The notes under the pieces are model-generated. The model made no database searches and was not told the DNA's origin. It worked only from the letters and a program-made list of their open reading frames with translations. 64,000 nucleotides of DNA from Chryseobacterium sp. ERMR1:04 (lineage in GTDB: Bacteria; Bacteroidota; Bacteroidia; Flavobacteriales; Weeksellaceae). This document shows, piece by piece, positions 16,167 through 24,275 of the stretch. Positions within the stretch are counted from its first letter, which is position 1. Each line of letters starts with the position of its first letter. Both the position numbers and the translations under genes were made by a program. Location of the stretch: assembly GCF_001297705.1 (NCBI RefSeq), contig NZ_LIRF01000008.1, positions 682,001 to 746,000 of the forward strand. The letters run 5' to 3'.

Positions 16167-16530
16167 AATTAGTCATTTTTTTAAAATAGTTATTCGCAAT
16201 TTGATATCATTAAACCATGTTTGTGAACATTGCTGAGTAGAAAACTATTTAGAACTTAAAAATCAGCAAAATTATTAGCCATAAAAATTTGCAGAATCTT
16301 TGACATAAAAAAATATATTAAAAACGAATATTTATTTTTTTTGTTGATTTTGATTAATTATTGGATAAAATTCTACAGACCGCACTAGGAAACAAAACAC
16401 CCACACCTAACCTATTATATTCAAGATAAACAACAACTTACGAAAACATTACTTATAATGTATGAGAGACATTTAGGCTCTCTTTTTGCTTTTACTAAAA
16501 ACGCACATCTTTTAACGAAAAAAAATAGTT
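16167..16530. other. Gene-free region with hairpins upstream of the TonB-C-like pair
   Basis: No credible gene lies in this 364-base AT-rich stretch between divergent genes. It holds ACATTA/TAATGT arms around 16447-16462 and, at 16464-16487, a GAGAG/CTCTC stem followed by TTTTTG, a terminator- or attenuator-like structure 43 bases before the ATG at 16531. No clean TAnnTTTG box was found. Confidence 0.4.
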
Positions 16531-16977
16531 ATGAAAAAAACATTGTTGTTTCTTGGAGCTTTTTTAAGTATCGTACTATTTGGGCAAGGAATTATCACAA
16601 AAAATACACCTTCAAAAAATGGGTCTGCTATTCCAAATTATGCAGTTTTAAAATCAAAAATGAATTTGGACGGTGTGGTAACCCAAGCCGATAAAGCTCC
16701 AGAATTTCCGGGAGGAATTGATGCTTTCCATAGAAAATTTGCAGAAAACATGGATATTATTGATGTTGATTCAAAAAAAATTGACACCCGAGTTTATTTT
16801 ATTGTTGAAAAAAATGGATACGTACGTTATGTAACCGCCACCGGGGACGATAAAAAGCATTCAGCAGCCGCAGAAACTGCAGTCCGAAGAATGTTTGTAA
16901 AATGGAAACCCGCAATGATAAATAATGAGCCCGTTCGTTATCTTTATACCTTTCCTTTGTCCTTGAAGAAATATTAA
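16531..16977 (+). CDS. Secreted TonB-C-terminal-like protein (paralog 1)
   Basis: A 148-residue exported protein with signal peptide MKKTLLFLGAFLSIVLFGQG. The part from about residue 50 looks like a TonB C-terminal domain: APEFPGGIDAFHRKFAENMD, then VYFIVEKNGYVRYVTATGDD, AAETAVRRMFVKWKPAMINN and PVRYLYTFPLSL. It lacks the membrane anchor and Pro-rich linker of a real energy transducer, so it is probably a stand-alone periplasmic domain. It is followed after 26 bases by a second protein of the same kind. Function unknown. Confidence 0.75.
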   Translation: MKKTLLFLGAFLSIVLFGQGIITKNTPSKNGSAIPNYAVLKSKMNLDGVVTQADKAPEFPGGIDAFHRKFAENMDIIDVDSKKIDTRVYFIVEKNGYVRYVTATGDDKKHSAAAETAVRRMFVKWKPAMINNEPVRYLYTFPLSLKKY

Positions 16978-16989
16978 AGTTTATTTTTG
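16956..16989 (+). promoter_or_regulatory. Promoter for the second TonB-C-like gene
   Basis: TATTTTTG at 16982-16989 is preceded by TTTG at 16956-16959 with a 22-base spacer. The -33 part lies in the end of the previous gene, so the second paralog may have its own promoter. Confidence 0.45.
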
Positions 16990-17003
16990 CAAAAACTTTA
17001 ATT

Positions 17004-17432
17004 ATGAAGAAAATAATATTCTTTCTTAGCATCATATTGGGTTCATTTGTTTCTGGACAAGAATCTGTAAAAGGAACAGAAGAACTGGATGAATTAGTCC
17101 TTAAAAAAGATAGTCAAGAAATATACAAAAGGGTTGAGAAAGCAGCAACTTTTTCCAAGGGCACTGAAGTTCTACAGAAAATGATTGGCGACAATTTCAG
17201 AGCCAGAAAAGTGGTTTCTTCTTCTCAGAAAGAAACCTGTGAATTAACATTTATCATTGATAGAGACGGATCTTTAACTGATATAAAGGCATCGGGAAGC
17301 AATGAAAGTTTCAATCAAGAAGCAATCAGGGCAATATCAAAAATCAAGGATAAATGGATTCCAGCTGAAATTAACGGACAAAAAGTTCGCTATAGATTCC
17401 GAGTTCCTTTAACAATGAGTTTTGACAAATAG
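17004..17432 (+). CDS. Secreted TonB-C-terminal-like protein (paralog 2)
   Basis: A 142-residue protein with signal peptide MKKIIFFLSIILGSFVSGQE. The C-terminal half repeats the TonB-C pattern of its upstream neighbour: CELTFIIDRDGSLTDIKASG, then QEAIRAISKIKDKWIPAEIN and KVRYRFRVPLTMSF. Like its neighbour it has no transmembrane anchor. The N-terminal 60 residues after the signal are not recognisable. The pair probably arose by duplication, but identity between them is low outside the strand/helix pattern. It converges on mutS, whose stop is 14 bases away. Confidence 0.72.
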   Translation: MKKIIFFLSIILGSFVSGQESVKGTEELDELVLKKDSQEIYKRVEKAATFSKGTEVLQKMIGDNFRARKVVSSSQKETCELTFIIDRDGSLTDIKASGSNESFNQEAIRAISKIKDKWIPAEINGQKVRYRFRVPLTMSFDK

Positions 17433-17446
17433 CTTTCAAAATAAAA

Positions 17447-20032
17447 CTATTTCCCAATCATCTTTTTAATCGAATTCAGCTTCATTAAAGCTTCAATTGG
17501 CGTCAACGTATTGATGTCTATTTTCGTTAGTTCTTCACGGATATTTTCCAACACAGGATCATCCAATTGGAAGAACGAAAGTTGCATATTTTCCTCAGTG
17601 ACCTTTTTAATACTTTCAGAAGAGCTGCTTTGAGAACGGCTTGCTTCCAGCGTTTTCAGAATTTCATTGGCTCTGTTCACTACTTTTGCAGGCATTCCTG
17701 CCAATTTCGCCACATGGATACCGAAACTGTGCTCACTTCCTCCAGGAACTAATTTTCTCAGGAAAATGATATTTCCTTTGTTCTCCTGAATAGAAACGTG
17801 GAAGTTCTTTACACGCTCGAAATTCACGGTCATTTCATTTAATTCATGATAATGCGTGGCAAATAATGTTTTAACCTGAGTAGGATGTTGATGCAGATAT
17901 TCAGCGATAGCCCAAGCAATGGAAACCCCGTCATATGTTGAAGTTCCACGACCGATTTCGTCTAATAAAATTAAACTTCGGTCTGAAATGTTATTCAAAA
18001 TATTGGCAGCCTCGTTCATTTCAACCATAAAAGTTGATTCCCCAGCTGAAATATTATCCGTAGCTCCTACTCTTGTAAAAATCTTGTCTAACACTCCAAT
18101 TTCAGCATGCTTAGCAGGAACAAAACTTCCGATTTGTGCCAATAAACAAACAATAGCAGTCTGACGAAGAATTGCAGATTTACCCGCCATATTGGGTCCC
18201 GTAACCATGATGATCTGCTGAGAATCTTTATCTAAATAAATATCATTCGGAATATATTTTTCTCCCAACGGAAGTGCATTTTCAATAATTGGATGCCTTG
18301 CTTCCTTTAGATCAATCGCAAAAGTTTCCGTTAAAATCGGTTTGGTGTAACTTTCAGAAACAGCCAGTTCAGATAAACCAACCGCTACATCCAATTGTGC
18401 AATAATGCTAGAATTCTCTTGAATCTGATCCATGTAAACCATTGTTTCAGAGCATACACTTCTGTACAGTTGATTTTCTAAAACACTGATTTTTTCTTCA
18501 GCACCAAGAATCTGGCTTTCATATTCTTTTAATTCTTCCGTGATATAACGTTCTGCGTTCACCAACGTTTGTTTTCTCAACCAATCACTCGGAACTTTGT
18601 CTTTATGGGTATTTCGAACTTCAATATAGTATCCGAAAACATTATTAAAATCAATTTTAAGACTGGTAATTCCCGTTCTTTCTATTTCTCGCTGGCACAT
18701 ATCATCCAGAAAACCTCTTCCTTTACTTTGAAGCCCTCTCAACATATCCAATTCTTCAGAAATACCGTTTTTAATCACATTTCCTTTCGCCAAACTTACC
18801 GGAAGTTCTTCATTAAGAGAATTTTGTAAAGATTTAATTAATTCATCTAAATCAGACAACGGCTGAAGCCAAGCCAAAACATCTGCATGAGGATGAAGCA
18901 ACGCCTTAATTTTATGAATATTAATTAAACTCTGACGCAAATGTCCTAATTCTCTGGGCGAAATCTTTTCGGCAGCAAGCTTTCCCATTAATCGATCTAA
19001 ATCGGAAATAGCTTTTAATAATTGGGAAATTTCGTATTTCAGATTATCATTCTCGTTTAAAAAATCAATTAAAGAAAGCCTTCTTCCAATTTCGTATACT
19101 GATTTTAAAGGAAGTATAATCCTTCTTCTCAACAATCTCCCTCCCATCGGAGTTGAAGTTTTGTCGATAATATCTAATAATGATTTCCCTTGTGGATTGC
19201 TTGGATAAACAATTTCCAGATTTCTCAGTGTGAAATTATCCATCATCAAGAAATCTTCCTGAGGAATCACCTGAATTTTTGTAATATGCGCTAATAAATT
19301 ATGATGCGTATCTTCAACCAGATAAGCGAAAATAGCGCCTGCCGCAGCAATGGCCAATTGAGAATTTTCAACACCAAACCCTTTTAAAGAATTGGTTTTA
19401 AAATGATTCTTTAATTTTTCGTAGCCAAAATTATATTGATACGCCCAGTCTTCCAGTTTGAAAGCACTTTTATTTTTAAGTTGCTCCGGAAGCTGAACAC
19501 TTCTCTGATAAATGATCTCACTGGGATCAAAAGTATTGACGATATGAAGTATTTTATCTAAATTTCCTTCACTCACCAAAAACTCACCTGTTGAAACATC
19601 TACCAAAGCAATTCCGTATTTCTCTTTTTCTTTATGAAGAGAAAGCAGGAAATTATTCTTTTTTGAATTTAAAACCTGGTCATTGAATGTAACTCCCGGT
19701 GTAACCAACTCAGTCACTCCTCTTTTTACAATTCCTTTCACTGTTTTAGGATCTTCCAATTGGTCGCAAATCGCCACACGAAGTCCTGCTCTCACCAACT
19801 TTGGCAAATAAGAATCTACAGAATGATGCGGAAATCCGGCCAATTCTATATGACCGTCTCCATTTGCTCTTTTGGTTAAAACAATTCCTAAAATCTGGGA
19901 AGTTCTAACAGCATCCTGCCCGAAAGTTTCATAAAAATCCCCTACCCTAAATAATAAAAGCGCATCAGGATATTTCGCCTTGATGGTATTATACTGCGTC
20001 ATTAACGGGGTTTCTTTCTTTGCTTTAGCCAT
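17447..20032 (-). CDS. mutS: DNA mismatch repair protein MutS
   Basis: MutS recognises mismatches and small loops in DNA and starts repair with MutL. At 861 residues it is full length. The mismatch-probing FxE motif is in LLFRVGDFYETFGQDA near residue 25. The clamp and lever domains occupy the middle, and the ATPase has Walker A GPNMAGKSAILRQ, the STFMVEMNEAANIL motif, and Walker B LILLDEIGRGTSTYDG, followed by the helix-turn-helix end. The ATG at 20030-20032 is preceded by a TAAATTTG promoter box. No mutL is in the window. Confidence 0.98.
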   Translation of the reverse strand: MAKAKKETPLMTQYNTIKAKYPDALLLFRVGDFYETFGQDAVRTSQILGIVLTKRANGDGHIELAGFPHHSVDSYLPKLVRAGLRVAICDQLEDPKTVKGIVKRGVTELVTPGVTFNDQVLNSKKNNFLLSLHKEKEKYGIALVDVSTGEFLVSEGNLDKILHIVNTFDPSEIIYQRSVQLPEQLKNKSAFKLEDWAYQYNFGYEKLKNHFKTNSLKGFGVENSQLAIAAAGAIFAYLVEDTHHNLLAHITKIQVIPQEDFLMMDNFTLRNLEIVYPSNPQGKSLLDIIDKTSTPMGGRLLRRRIILPLKSVYEIGRRLSLIDFLNENDNLKYEISQLLKAISDLDRLMGKLAAEKISPRELGHLRQSLINIHKIKALLHPHADVLAWLQPLSDLDELIKSLQNSLNEELPVSLAKGNVIKNGISEELDMLRGLQSKGRGFLDDMCQREIERTGITSLKIDFNNVFGYYIEVRNTHKDKVPSDWLRKQTLVNAERYITEELKEYESQILGAEEKISVLENQLYRSVCSETMVYMDQIQENSSIIAQLDVAVGLSELAVSESYTKPILTETFAIDLKEARHPIIENALPLGEKYIPNDIYLDKDSQQIIMVTGPNMAGKSAILRQTAIVCLLAQIGSFVPAKHAEIGVLDKIFTRVGATDNISAGESTFMVEMNEAANILNNISDRSLILLDEIGRGTSTYDGVSIAWAIAEYLHQHPTQVKTLFATHYHELNEMTVNFERVKNFHVSIQENKGNIIFLRKLVPGGSEHSFGIHVAKLAGMPAKVVNRANEILKTLEASRSQSSSSESIKKVTEENMQLSFFQLDDPVLENIREELTKIDINTLTPIEALMKLNSIKKMIGK

Positions 20033-20048
20033 AATAAAAAATGAGCCC

Positions 20049-20056
20049 CAAATTTA
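20049..20056 (-). promoter_or_regulatory. mutS -7 promoter box
   Basis: Minus-strand TAAATTTG (plus-strand CAAATTTA), 16 bases before the mutS start codon. Confidence 0.5.
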
Positions 20057-20178
20057 AAGAATAAATTCAGGGTTAGGAAATTGTTTTAGAATTAATGTTT
20101 TCTTTGAAAATTTAAGAGTTCACATTAATTTATTTCTCCAATAAAATATTTATTGTAATTTTCAGTAAAATAGAAACG

Positions 20179-20709
20179 ATGACCTATCCCATCTTAGAAA
20201 CTGAAAGATTGCTTTTAAGACAATTGACCCTTCATGACACCAAAGATTTGTTTGAATACTTTTCTTTAGATGAAGTCATGGAATATTATGATCTTGAAAC
20301 CTTTAAAACATTAGAAGATGCTGAAAATGTTATTCAGCTTTTCAATAAAGAGTTTGAAGAAGGAAAGGGTTTCAGGTGGGCTATAGAATTAAAATCAGAA
20401 AAGAAAGTAATCGGAACTTGTGGCTATCACAATTGGCATAAAGAGCATTTTAAAGCTGAAATTGGGTACGAACTGAATCCTAAATTCTGGAAAAAGTCTT
20501 ATATGAAAGAAGCCATTCTTCCCATTTTGATCTTCGGACTTGAAACCATGAAACTTCACCGTGTAGAAGCTTTTATTGATCCTGCTAATATTTCTTCTGA
20601 AAAACTGTTGCTTTCCTTAGGCTTTAATGAAGAAGGAACAATGCGTGATTTTTTCTTTGAAAAAGGAAAATTTGTTGATGCTAAAATCTTTGGCCTTATT
20701 AATATCTAA
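20179..20709 (+). CDS. GNAT acetyltransferase, RimJ/RimL type
   Basis: A 176-residue cytoplasmic N-acetyltransferase. It begins with the family's ETERLLLRQLTLHDTKDLFEY, has WAIELKSEKKVIGTCGYHNW in the beta4 region, then AEIGYELNPKFWKKSYMKEA as the acetyl-CoA-binding segment, and LHRVEAFIDPANISSEKLLL near the end. RimL-like proteins acetylate ribosomal protein N-termini or antibiotic-like small molecules; the substrate here cannot be told. It stands alone, divergent from mutS. Confidence 0.88.
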   Translation: MTYPILETERLLLRQLTLHDTKDLFEYFSLDEVMEYYDLETFKTLEDAENVIQLFNKEFEEGKGFRWAIELKSEKKVIGTCGYHNWHKEHFKAEIGYELNPKFWKKSYMKEAILPILIFGLETMKLHRVEAFIDPANISSEKLLLSLGFNEEGTMRDFFFEKGKFVDAKIFGLINI

Positions 20710-20762
20710 GCTATTTTAAACATATTTTAAGCTTTATATAAAGTATGCAAAAATGAAAATTT

Positions 20763-20770
20763 TATCTTTG
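20763..20770 (+). promoter_or_regulatory. Bestrophin -7 promoter box
   Basis: TATCTTTG matches TAnnTTTG, 17 bases before the ATG at 20788. Confidence 0.45.
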
Positions 20771-20787
20771 TAAGACTAACGAAATTT

Positions 20788-21669
20788 ATGAGAGCCTATA
20801 ACACCAAGCATTTCCTTAAAATCCTTTTCAGTTTACATAAAAGTGATACGCTGAAGATTCTTTTCCCAAGTATGATTCTTGTGGGATTGTATTCCTGGGG
20901 CATTCAATATTTAGAGGTAGAATACCTTCATCTTACTTCAAAATCCGGAGTTAGCAATGTCGGGATGATTCACTCTTTATTAGGCTTTGTTCTTTCTTTA
21001 TTATTGGTTTTCAGAACAAACACGGCCTATGACAGATGGTGGGAAGGAAGAAAACTTTGGGGAAAATTGGTAAACGATACCCGAAATTTTGCAGTGAAGA
21101 TTAATAACATATTAAGTAATGACAGGCAAGATGCTGAGCAAATTGCAAGATATCTAAAGTTTTTTCCTCACTTTTTAGCCAAACACCTTTCGAAAGAATC
21201 TACAAGACTGGCTTTGGACGAAGATTATTCTGAAATTGAAAAATCACTGAAGCATCACGGTCCATCTGAAATCATTATACTGCTCACTCATAAACTTAGT
21301 CAATTAAAAAAAGAAGGTAAAATATCTGAGATGGAAATGCTGTATCTAGACACGCAGCTTTCAGGTTTTCTGGATGTTTGCGGAGGATGTGAGAGAATTA
21401 AAAATACACCAATTCCCTATTCTTACTCTTCATTTATAAAGAAGTTCATTATTTTGTACGTTTTTGCATTGCCTATTGCTTATGTCATTACTATTGGGCT
21501 TTTCATGATTCCGTTGACTGTTTTTGTTTATTATGTGTTGATGAGTTTGGAAATGATTGCAGAAGAAATTGAAGATCCATTTAATAATGATGAAAATGAT
21601 ATTCCGATGGAAGCGCTAGCACAGAATATTGAAAAAAATGTTCATCAGATCATGGGCTTGAAAAAATAA
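20788..21669 (+). CDS. Bestrophin-family ion channel (UPF0187/YneE)
   Basis: A 293-residue membrane protein homologous to eukaryotic bestrophins; bacterial members form pentameric cation-selective channels. Family features are the RTNTAYDRWWEGRKLWGKLV block near residue 72, the IPYSYSSFIKKFIILYVFAL stretch (IPxxYSxFI is the conserved P-loop-like segment), and the C-terminal EEIEDPFNNDENDIPMEALA motif (the acidic EDPF-N-D region). Four hydrophobic segments are visible. It has its own promoter and is followed by remnants of a decayed gene. Confidence 0.92.
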   Translation: MRAYNTKHFLKILFSLHKSDTLKILFPSMILVGLYSWGIQYLEVEYLHLTSKSGVSNVGMIHSLLGFVLSLLLVFRTNTAYDRWWEGRKLWGKLVNDTRNFAVKINNILSNDRQDAEQIARYLKFFPHFLAKHLSKESTRLALDEDYSEIEKSLKHHGPSEIIILLTHKLSQLKKEGKISEMEMLYLDTQLSGFLDVCGGCERIKNTPIPYSYSSFIKKFIILYVFALPIAYVITIGLFMIPLTVFVYYVLMSLEMIAEEIEDPFNNDENDIPMEALAQNIEKNVHQIMGLKK

Positions 21670-21676
21670 AAAAACA

Positions 21677-21951
21677 GACTTTAAGAAGAGCAATCCTTAT
21701 TATAATGAGTTTAGATTACCCTTTAATTCACATTCAGAAGCTATAAATAGCGTTTTTAATGATAAATTTGATAAATTAGAGGACTAAAGTAAACTTCTTA
21801 CTGAAGATAAGAGCTCAATTATTACTGTGATAGTCAATGAAAAAAGCCTTATCCGGTAAACAAAATCCAAAGAGAAATGAAGTTCGTAGATGATAATAGA
21901 AACGGATACTGGGTTCATTAAGAAGAAGGTTTTATAAAAACAGAAAATTAA
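21677..21951 (+). pseudogene. Decayed coding remnant
   Basis: The 300-base gap after bestrophin reads like a worn-out gene. One frame from 21677 encodes DFKKSNPYYNEFRLPFNSHS, continues EAINSVFNDKFDKLED, hits TAA at 21785-21787, and goes on SKLLTEDKSSIITVIVNEK. After a shift of frame near 21842 the text continues as KPYPVNKIQREMKFVDDNRN then GYWVH, a TAA, then EEGFIKTEN and a final stop. The amino-acid pattern is protein-like throughout, so at least two stops and one frameshift have broken it. No start codon remains and the original family is not recognised. Confidence 0.5.
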
Positions 21952-21969
21952 ATTCAACAACATAATACA

Positions 21970-22500
21970 TTGGTACACAAATTAAAACTGGAAGAACTTA
22001 ACAGAATAGATGTAGAAACATTCAAAAAAGTTGAGAAAATTCCTTTGATCATCGTTTTAGATAATATAAGAAGTATGCACAATGTGGGTGCTACCTTCAG
22101 AACGGCAGATGCTTTTTTAATTGAAAAAATTATTCTGTGCGGAATTACTCCACAACCGCCCCACCGTGAAATTCATAAAGCGGCGCTAGGCGCAACGGAA
22201 AGCGTTGATTGGAGCCATGAAAGTGATATTAACACAACAATTAGTGATCTTAAAAGTAAAGGATTTGAAATTATTGGCATTGAACAAACCTCAAACAGCC
22301 AGATGATTACAGATTACACTATTGATAAGACAAAGAAATATGCATTAATTCTAGGAAACGAAGTAGAAGGTATCAGCGATGAAGCATTGGAAAATATTGA
22401 TACATTCTTAGAGATTCCCCAGTTGGGAACCAAGCATTCTTTAAATGTGAGCGTATGTGGAGGAATCGTGATGTGGGAGTTCACAAAAGCCCTAAAATAA
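21970..22500 (+). CDS. SpoU/TrmH-family RNA methyltransferase
   Basis: A 176-residue 2'-O-ribose methyltransferase with the trefoil-knot (SPOUT) fold. The three SpoU motifs are present: IIVLDNIRSMHNVGATFRTA (motif 1, near residue 25), YALILGNEVEGISDEAL (motif 2), and IPQLGTKHSLNVSVCGGIVM (motif 3). The short length, without an N-terminal substrate domain, resembles TrmH/TrmL-like members that modify tRNA, but the target RNA cannot be told. The only suitable start in frame is a TTG at 21970; an upstream stop at 21949 rules out an earlier ATG, and the next ATG is inside motif 1. Confidence 0.88.
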   Translation: MVHKLKLEELNRIDVETFKKVEKIPLIIVLDNIRSMHNVGATFRTADAFLIEKIILCGITPQPPHREIHKAALGATESVDWSHESDINTTISDLKSKGFEIIGIEQTSNSQMITDYTIDKTKKYALILGNEVEGISDEALENIDTFLEIPQLGTKHSLNVSVCGGIVMWEFTKALK

Positions 22501-22502
22501 AA

Positions 22503-22534
22503 AAACTGCATATGTCTAAAAGACAGTGCAGTTT
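22503..22534. terminator. Hairpin after the methyltransferase gene
   Basis: AAACTGCA (22503-22510) pairs with TGCAGTTT (22527-22534), and the inner TGTCT/AGACA pairs too, leaving a three-base loop. A T run follows only when it is read on the minus strand, so on the coding strand it is at best a weak terminator or an RNA 3'-end structure. Confidence 0.45.
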
Positions 22535-22685
22535 GAAATAAATCTAATAAAAAGTAAAAATGAAAGGCGACAAAGATACTTTTTTTTTCGTCGCGAACAA
22601 ATTTTAAAATTGGTTTTTTTATTTTTCCCAAAAAAAATATAGGTTTTCAGAAAAAGTTTCGTTTAATTTTTTATAAATTAGCACA

Positions 22686-23336
22686 ATGTTTATCAAGGAC
22701 TATATCTCAAAAGATTTCCCGTGTTTTAGCTTGACTGACTCAATAGAATCAGCAAGAAACATGTTAGAGGACTTTGGATATTCCCATGTCTTCGTTAAAA
22801 AATCCCATCACTTTTACGGTGCAATTGCGCAAGATTTCCTTTATGAAGAAGAAGGAACCCTGAAAGATCTTGAACATCAGATCGAGCGATTTGCTATTTT
22901 AGAAGATAACAATATTATGGACAGCATTCGTTTGTTTTATACCTTCAATGCTAATATAGTTCCTGTTATCAATAAAAGTGAAAAGTATTTGGGATACATC
23001 GGCTGTGAAGACATTTTCCAGGATTTGTCTAAATATCCGCTGTTTTCGGAACTAGGAGCTATCCTTACGATTGAAACCCCTGCCAGAAAATATTCAATGA
23101 CAGAAATTGCCAATATTATAGAGAGCAACAACTCTAAATTTTATGGTGGATTTATCAGCTTTATGTCCGATGAAGTGATTCATGTGACCATAAAGATCAG
23201 CAATGAAAATCTAGGCTCGATAGACGCAACTTTTGACCGTTATGATTATAGAATTGTAGAAAAATTCTATTCTGACGAAAAATCTGATCTGTTTAAAGAC
23301 AGGTTCGGATTTTTACAAAAATTCATAGAAATTTAA
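22686..23336 (+). CDS. CBS-domain protein coupled to NAD kinase
   Basis: A 216-residue cytoplasmic protein. The N-terminal half (to about 125) is a tandem CBS pair, with SARNMLEDFGYSHVFVKKSH in the first and SIRLFYTFNANIVPVINKSE followed by KYLGYIGCEDIF in the second. CBS pairs usually bind adenine nucleotides such as AMP, ATP or NAD. The C-terminal half resembles an ACT-like fold (EVIHVTIKISNENLGSIDAT) but is not a clear match. It ends two bases before the nadK ATG, so the two are translated from one message. A regulatory role for the kinase is inferred from position only. Confidence 0.82.
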   Translation: MFIKDYISKDFPCFSLTDSIESARNMLEDFGYSHVFVKKSHHFYGAIAQDFLYEEEGTLKDLEHQIERFAILEDNNIMDSIRLFYTFNANIVPVINKSEKYLGYIGCEDIFQDLSKYPLFSELGAILTIETPARKYSMTEIANIIESNNSKFYGGFISFMSDEVIHVTIKISNENLGSIDATFDRYDYRIVEKFYSDEKSDLFKDRFGFLQKFIEI

Positions 23337-23338
23337 AC

Positions 23339-24205
23339 ATGAAGGCAGCCATATATTCTCAGAAAAAAGATCTTGATACTTTTTTATATTTAAGCAAATT
23401 TGTTTCAGAACTTGAAAGCAGAGGTGTAAAATCTGTTTTGTACGAGGTAATGGCGGAAGCGCTTCAGTTTTCAAAAATATTTGAGACCTTTAATAATAAG
23501 CAGGATCTTATTGATAAAGAAGTTGATCTTTTCTTCACTTTCGGTGGAGACGGAACGATTGTAAACTCTTTAACTTTTATTGAAGATCTGGAGATTCCTA
23601 TTGTAGGTGTAAACACCGGAAGATTAGGATTCTTGGCAAGTTTTACCAAAGAAGAAGCCTTCAAAGAATTGGATGCCATCTTAAAAGGTGATGTAAAAAC
23701 CAGCCGCCGTGCTGTCATTGAAGTCGTTTCACCAAGATCAGACGAATTTTTCCCGTATGCTTTAAACGATGTTACCATTTCCAGAAAAGAAACAACATCT
23801 ATGGTTACGGTAGATTCATATATTAATGATGAATTTTTAAATGTGTTCTGGGGAGACGGTGTTATCGTTTCTACCCCAACAGGTTCTACCGCCTACTCTT
23901 TAAGCTGTGGCGGACCCATCATTTCTCCCAATAACGAAAACTTCGTCATCACTCCTATCGCTCCTCACAATCTGAATGTGAGACCTTTAGTGGTGAATGA
24001 CCGTGTTGAAATAAAATTCAAAGTAGAAAGCAGAGTACCTCAATATTCGCTTTCTCTAGATTCAAGATTGATCCATATAGAAACCGATAAAGAGATCATT
24101 ATTAAAAAGGCAAGTTTCCAGATTCTTTTGGTACAGCCTAATGATCTGAGTTTCTACGAAACCATCCGCCAGAAACTACTTTGGGGGCGCGACAAAAGAA
24201 ATTAA
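23339..24205 (+). CDS. nadK: NAD kinase
   Basis: NadK makes NADP from NAD and ATP or polyphosphate. The 288-residue protein has the conserved FTFGGDGTIVNSL motif (GGDG) near residue 62, VGVNTGRLGFLASF near 90, and the NAD-binding FWGDGVIVSTPTGSTAYSLS block near 175, followed by GGPIISPNNENFVITPIAPH. Length and motif order are normal. It is the second gene of the CBS-nadK operon. Confidence 0.96.
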   Translation: MKAAIYSQKKDLDTFLYLSKFVSELESRGVKSVLYEVMAEALQFSKIFETFNNKQDLIDKEVDLFFTFGGDGTIVNSLTFIEDLEIPIVGVNTGRLGFLASFTKEEAFKELDAILKGDVKTSRRAVIEVVSPRSDEFFPYALNDVTISRKETTSMVTVDSYINDEFLNVFWGDGVIVSTPTGSTAYSLSCGGPIISPNNENFVITPIAPHNLNVRPLVVNDRVEIKFKVESRVPQYSLSLDSRLIHIETDKEIIIKKASFQILLVQPNDLSFYETIRQKLLWGRDKRN

Positions 24206-24275
24206 CAATTTATCAAAAATTCTTACCTTTACAGGAATTTTAGAAACACCTAATAAATTATATAAAAAGTAAAAC

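Noticed and set aside
22560-22640. GCGAC...GTCGC pairing in the gap before the CBS gene, considered as a riboswitch
   Set aside because: The stem is only five bases with a T-rich loop and lacks any known riboswitch core.
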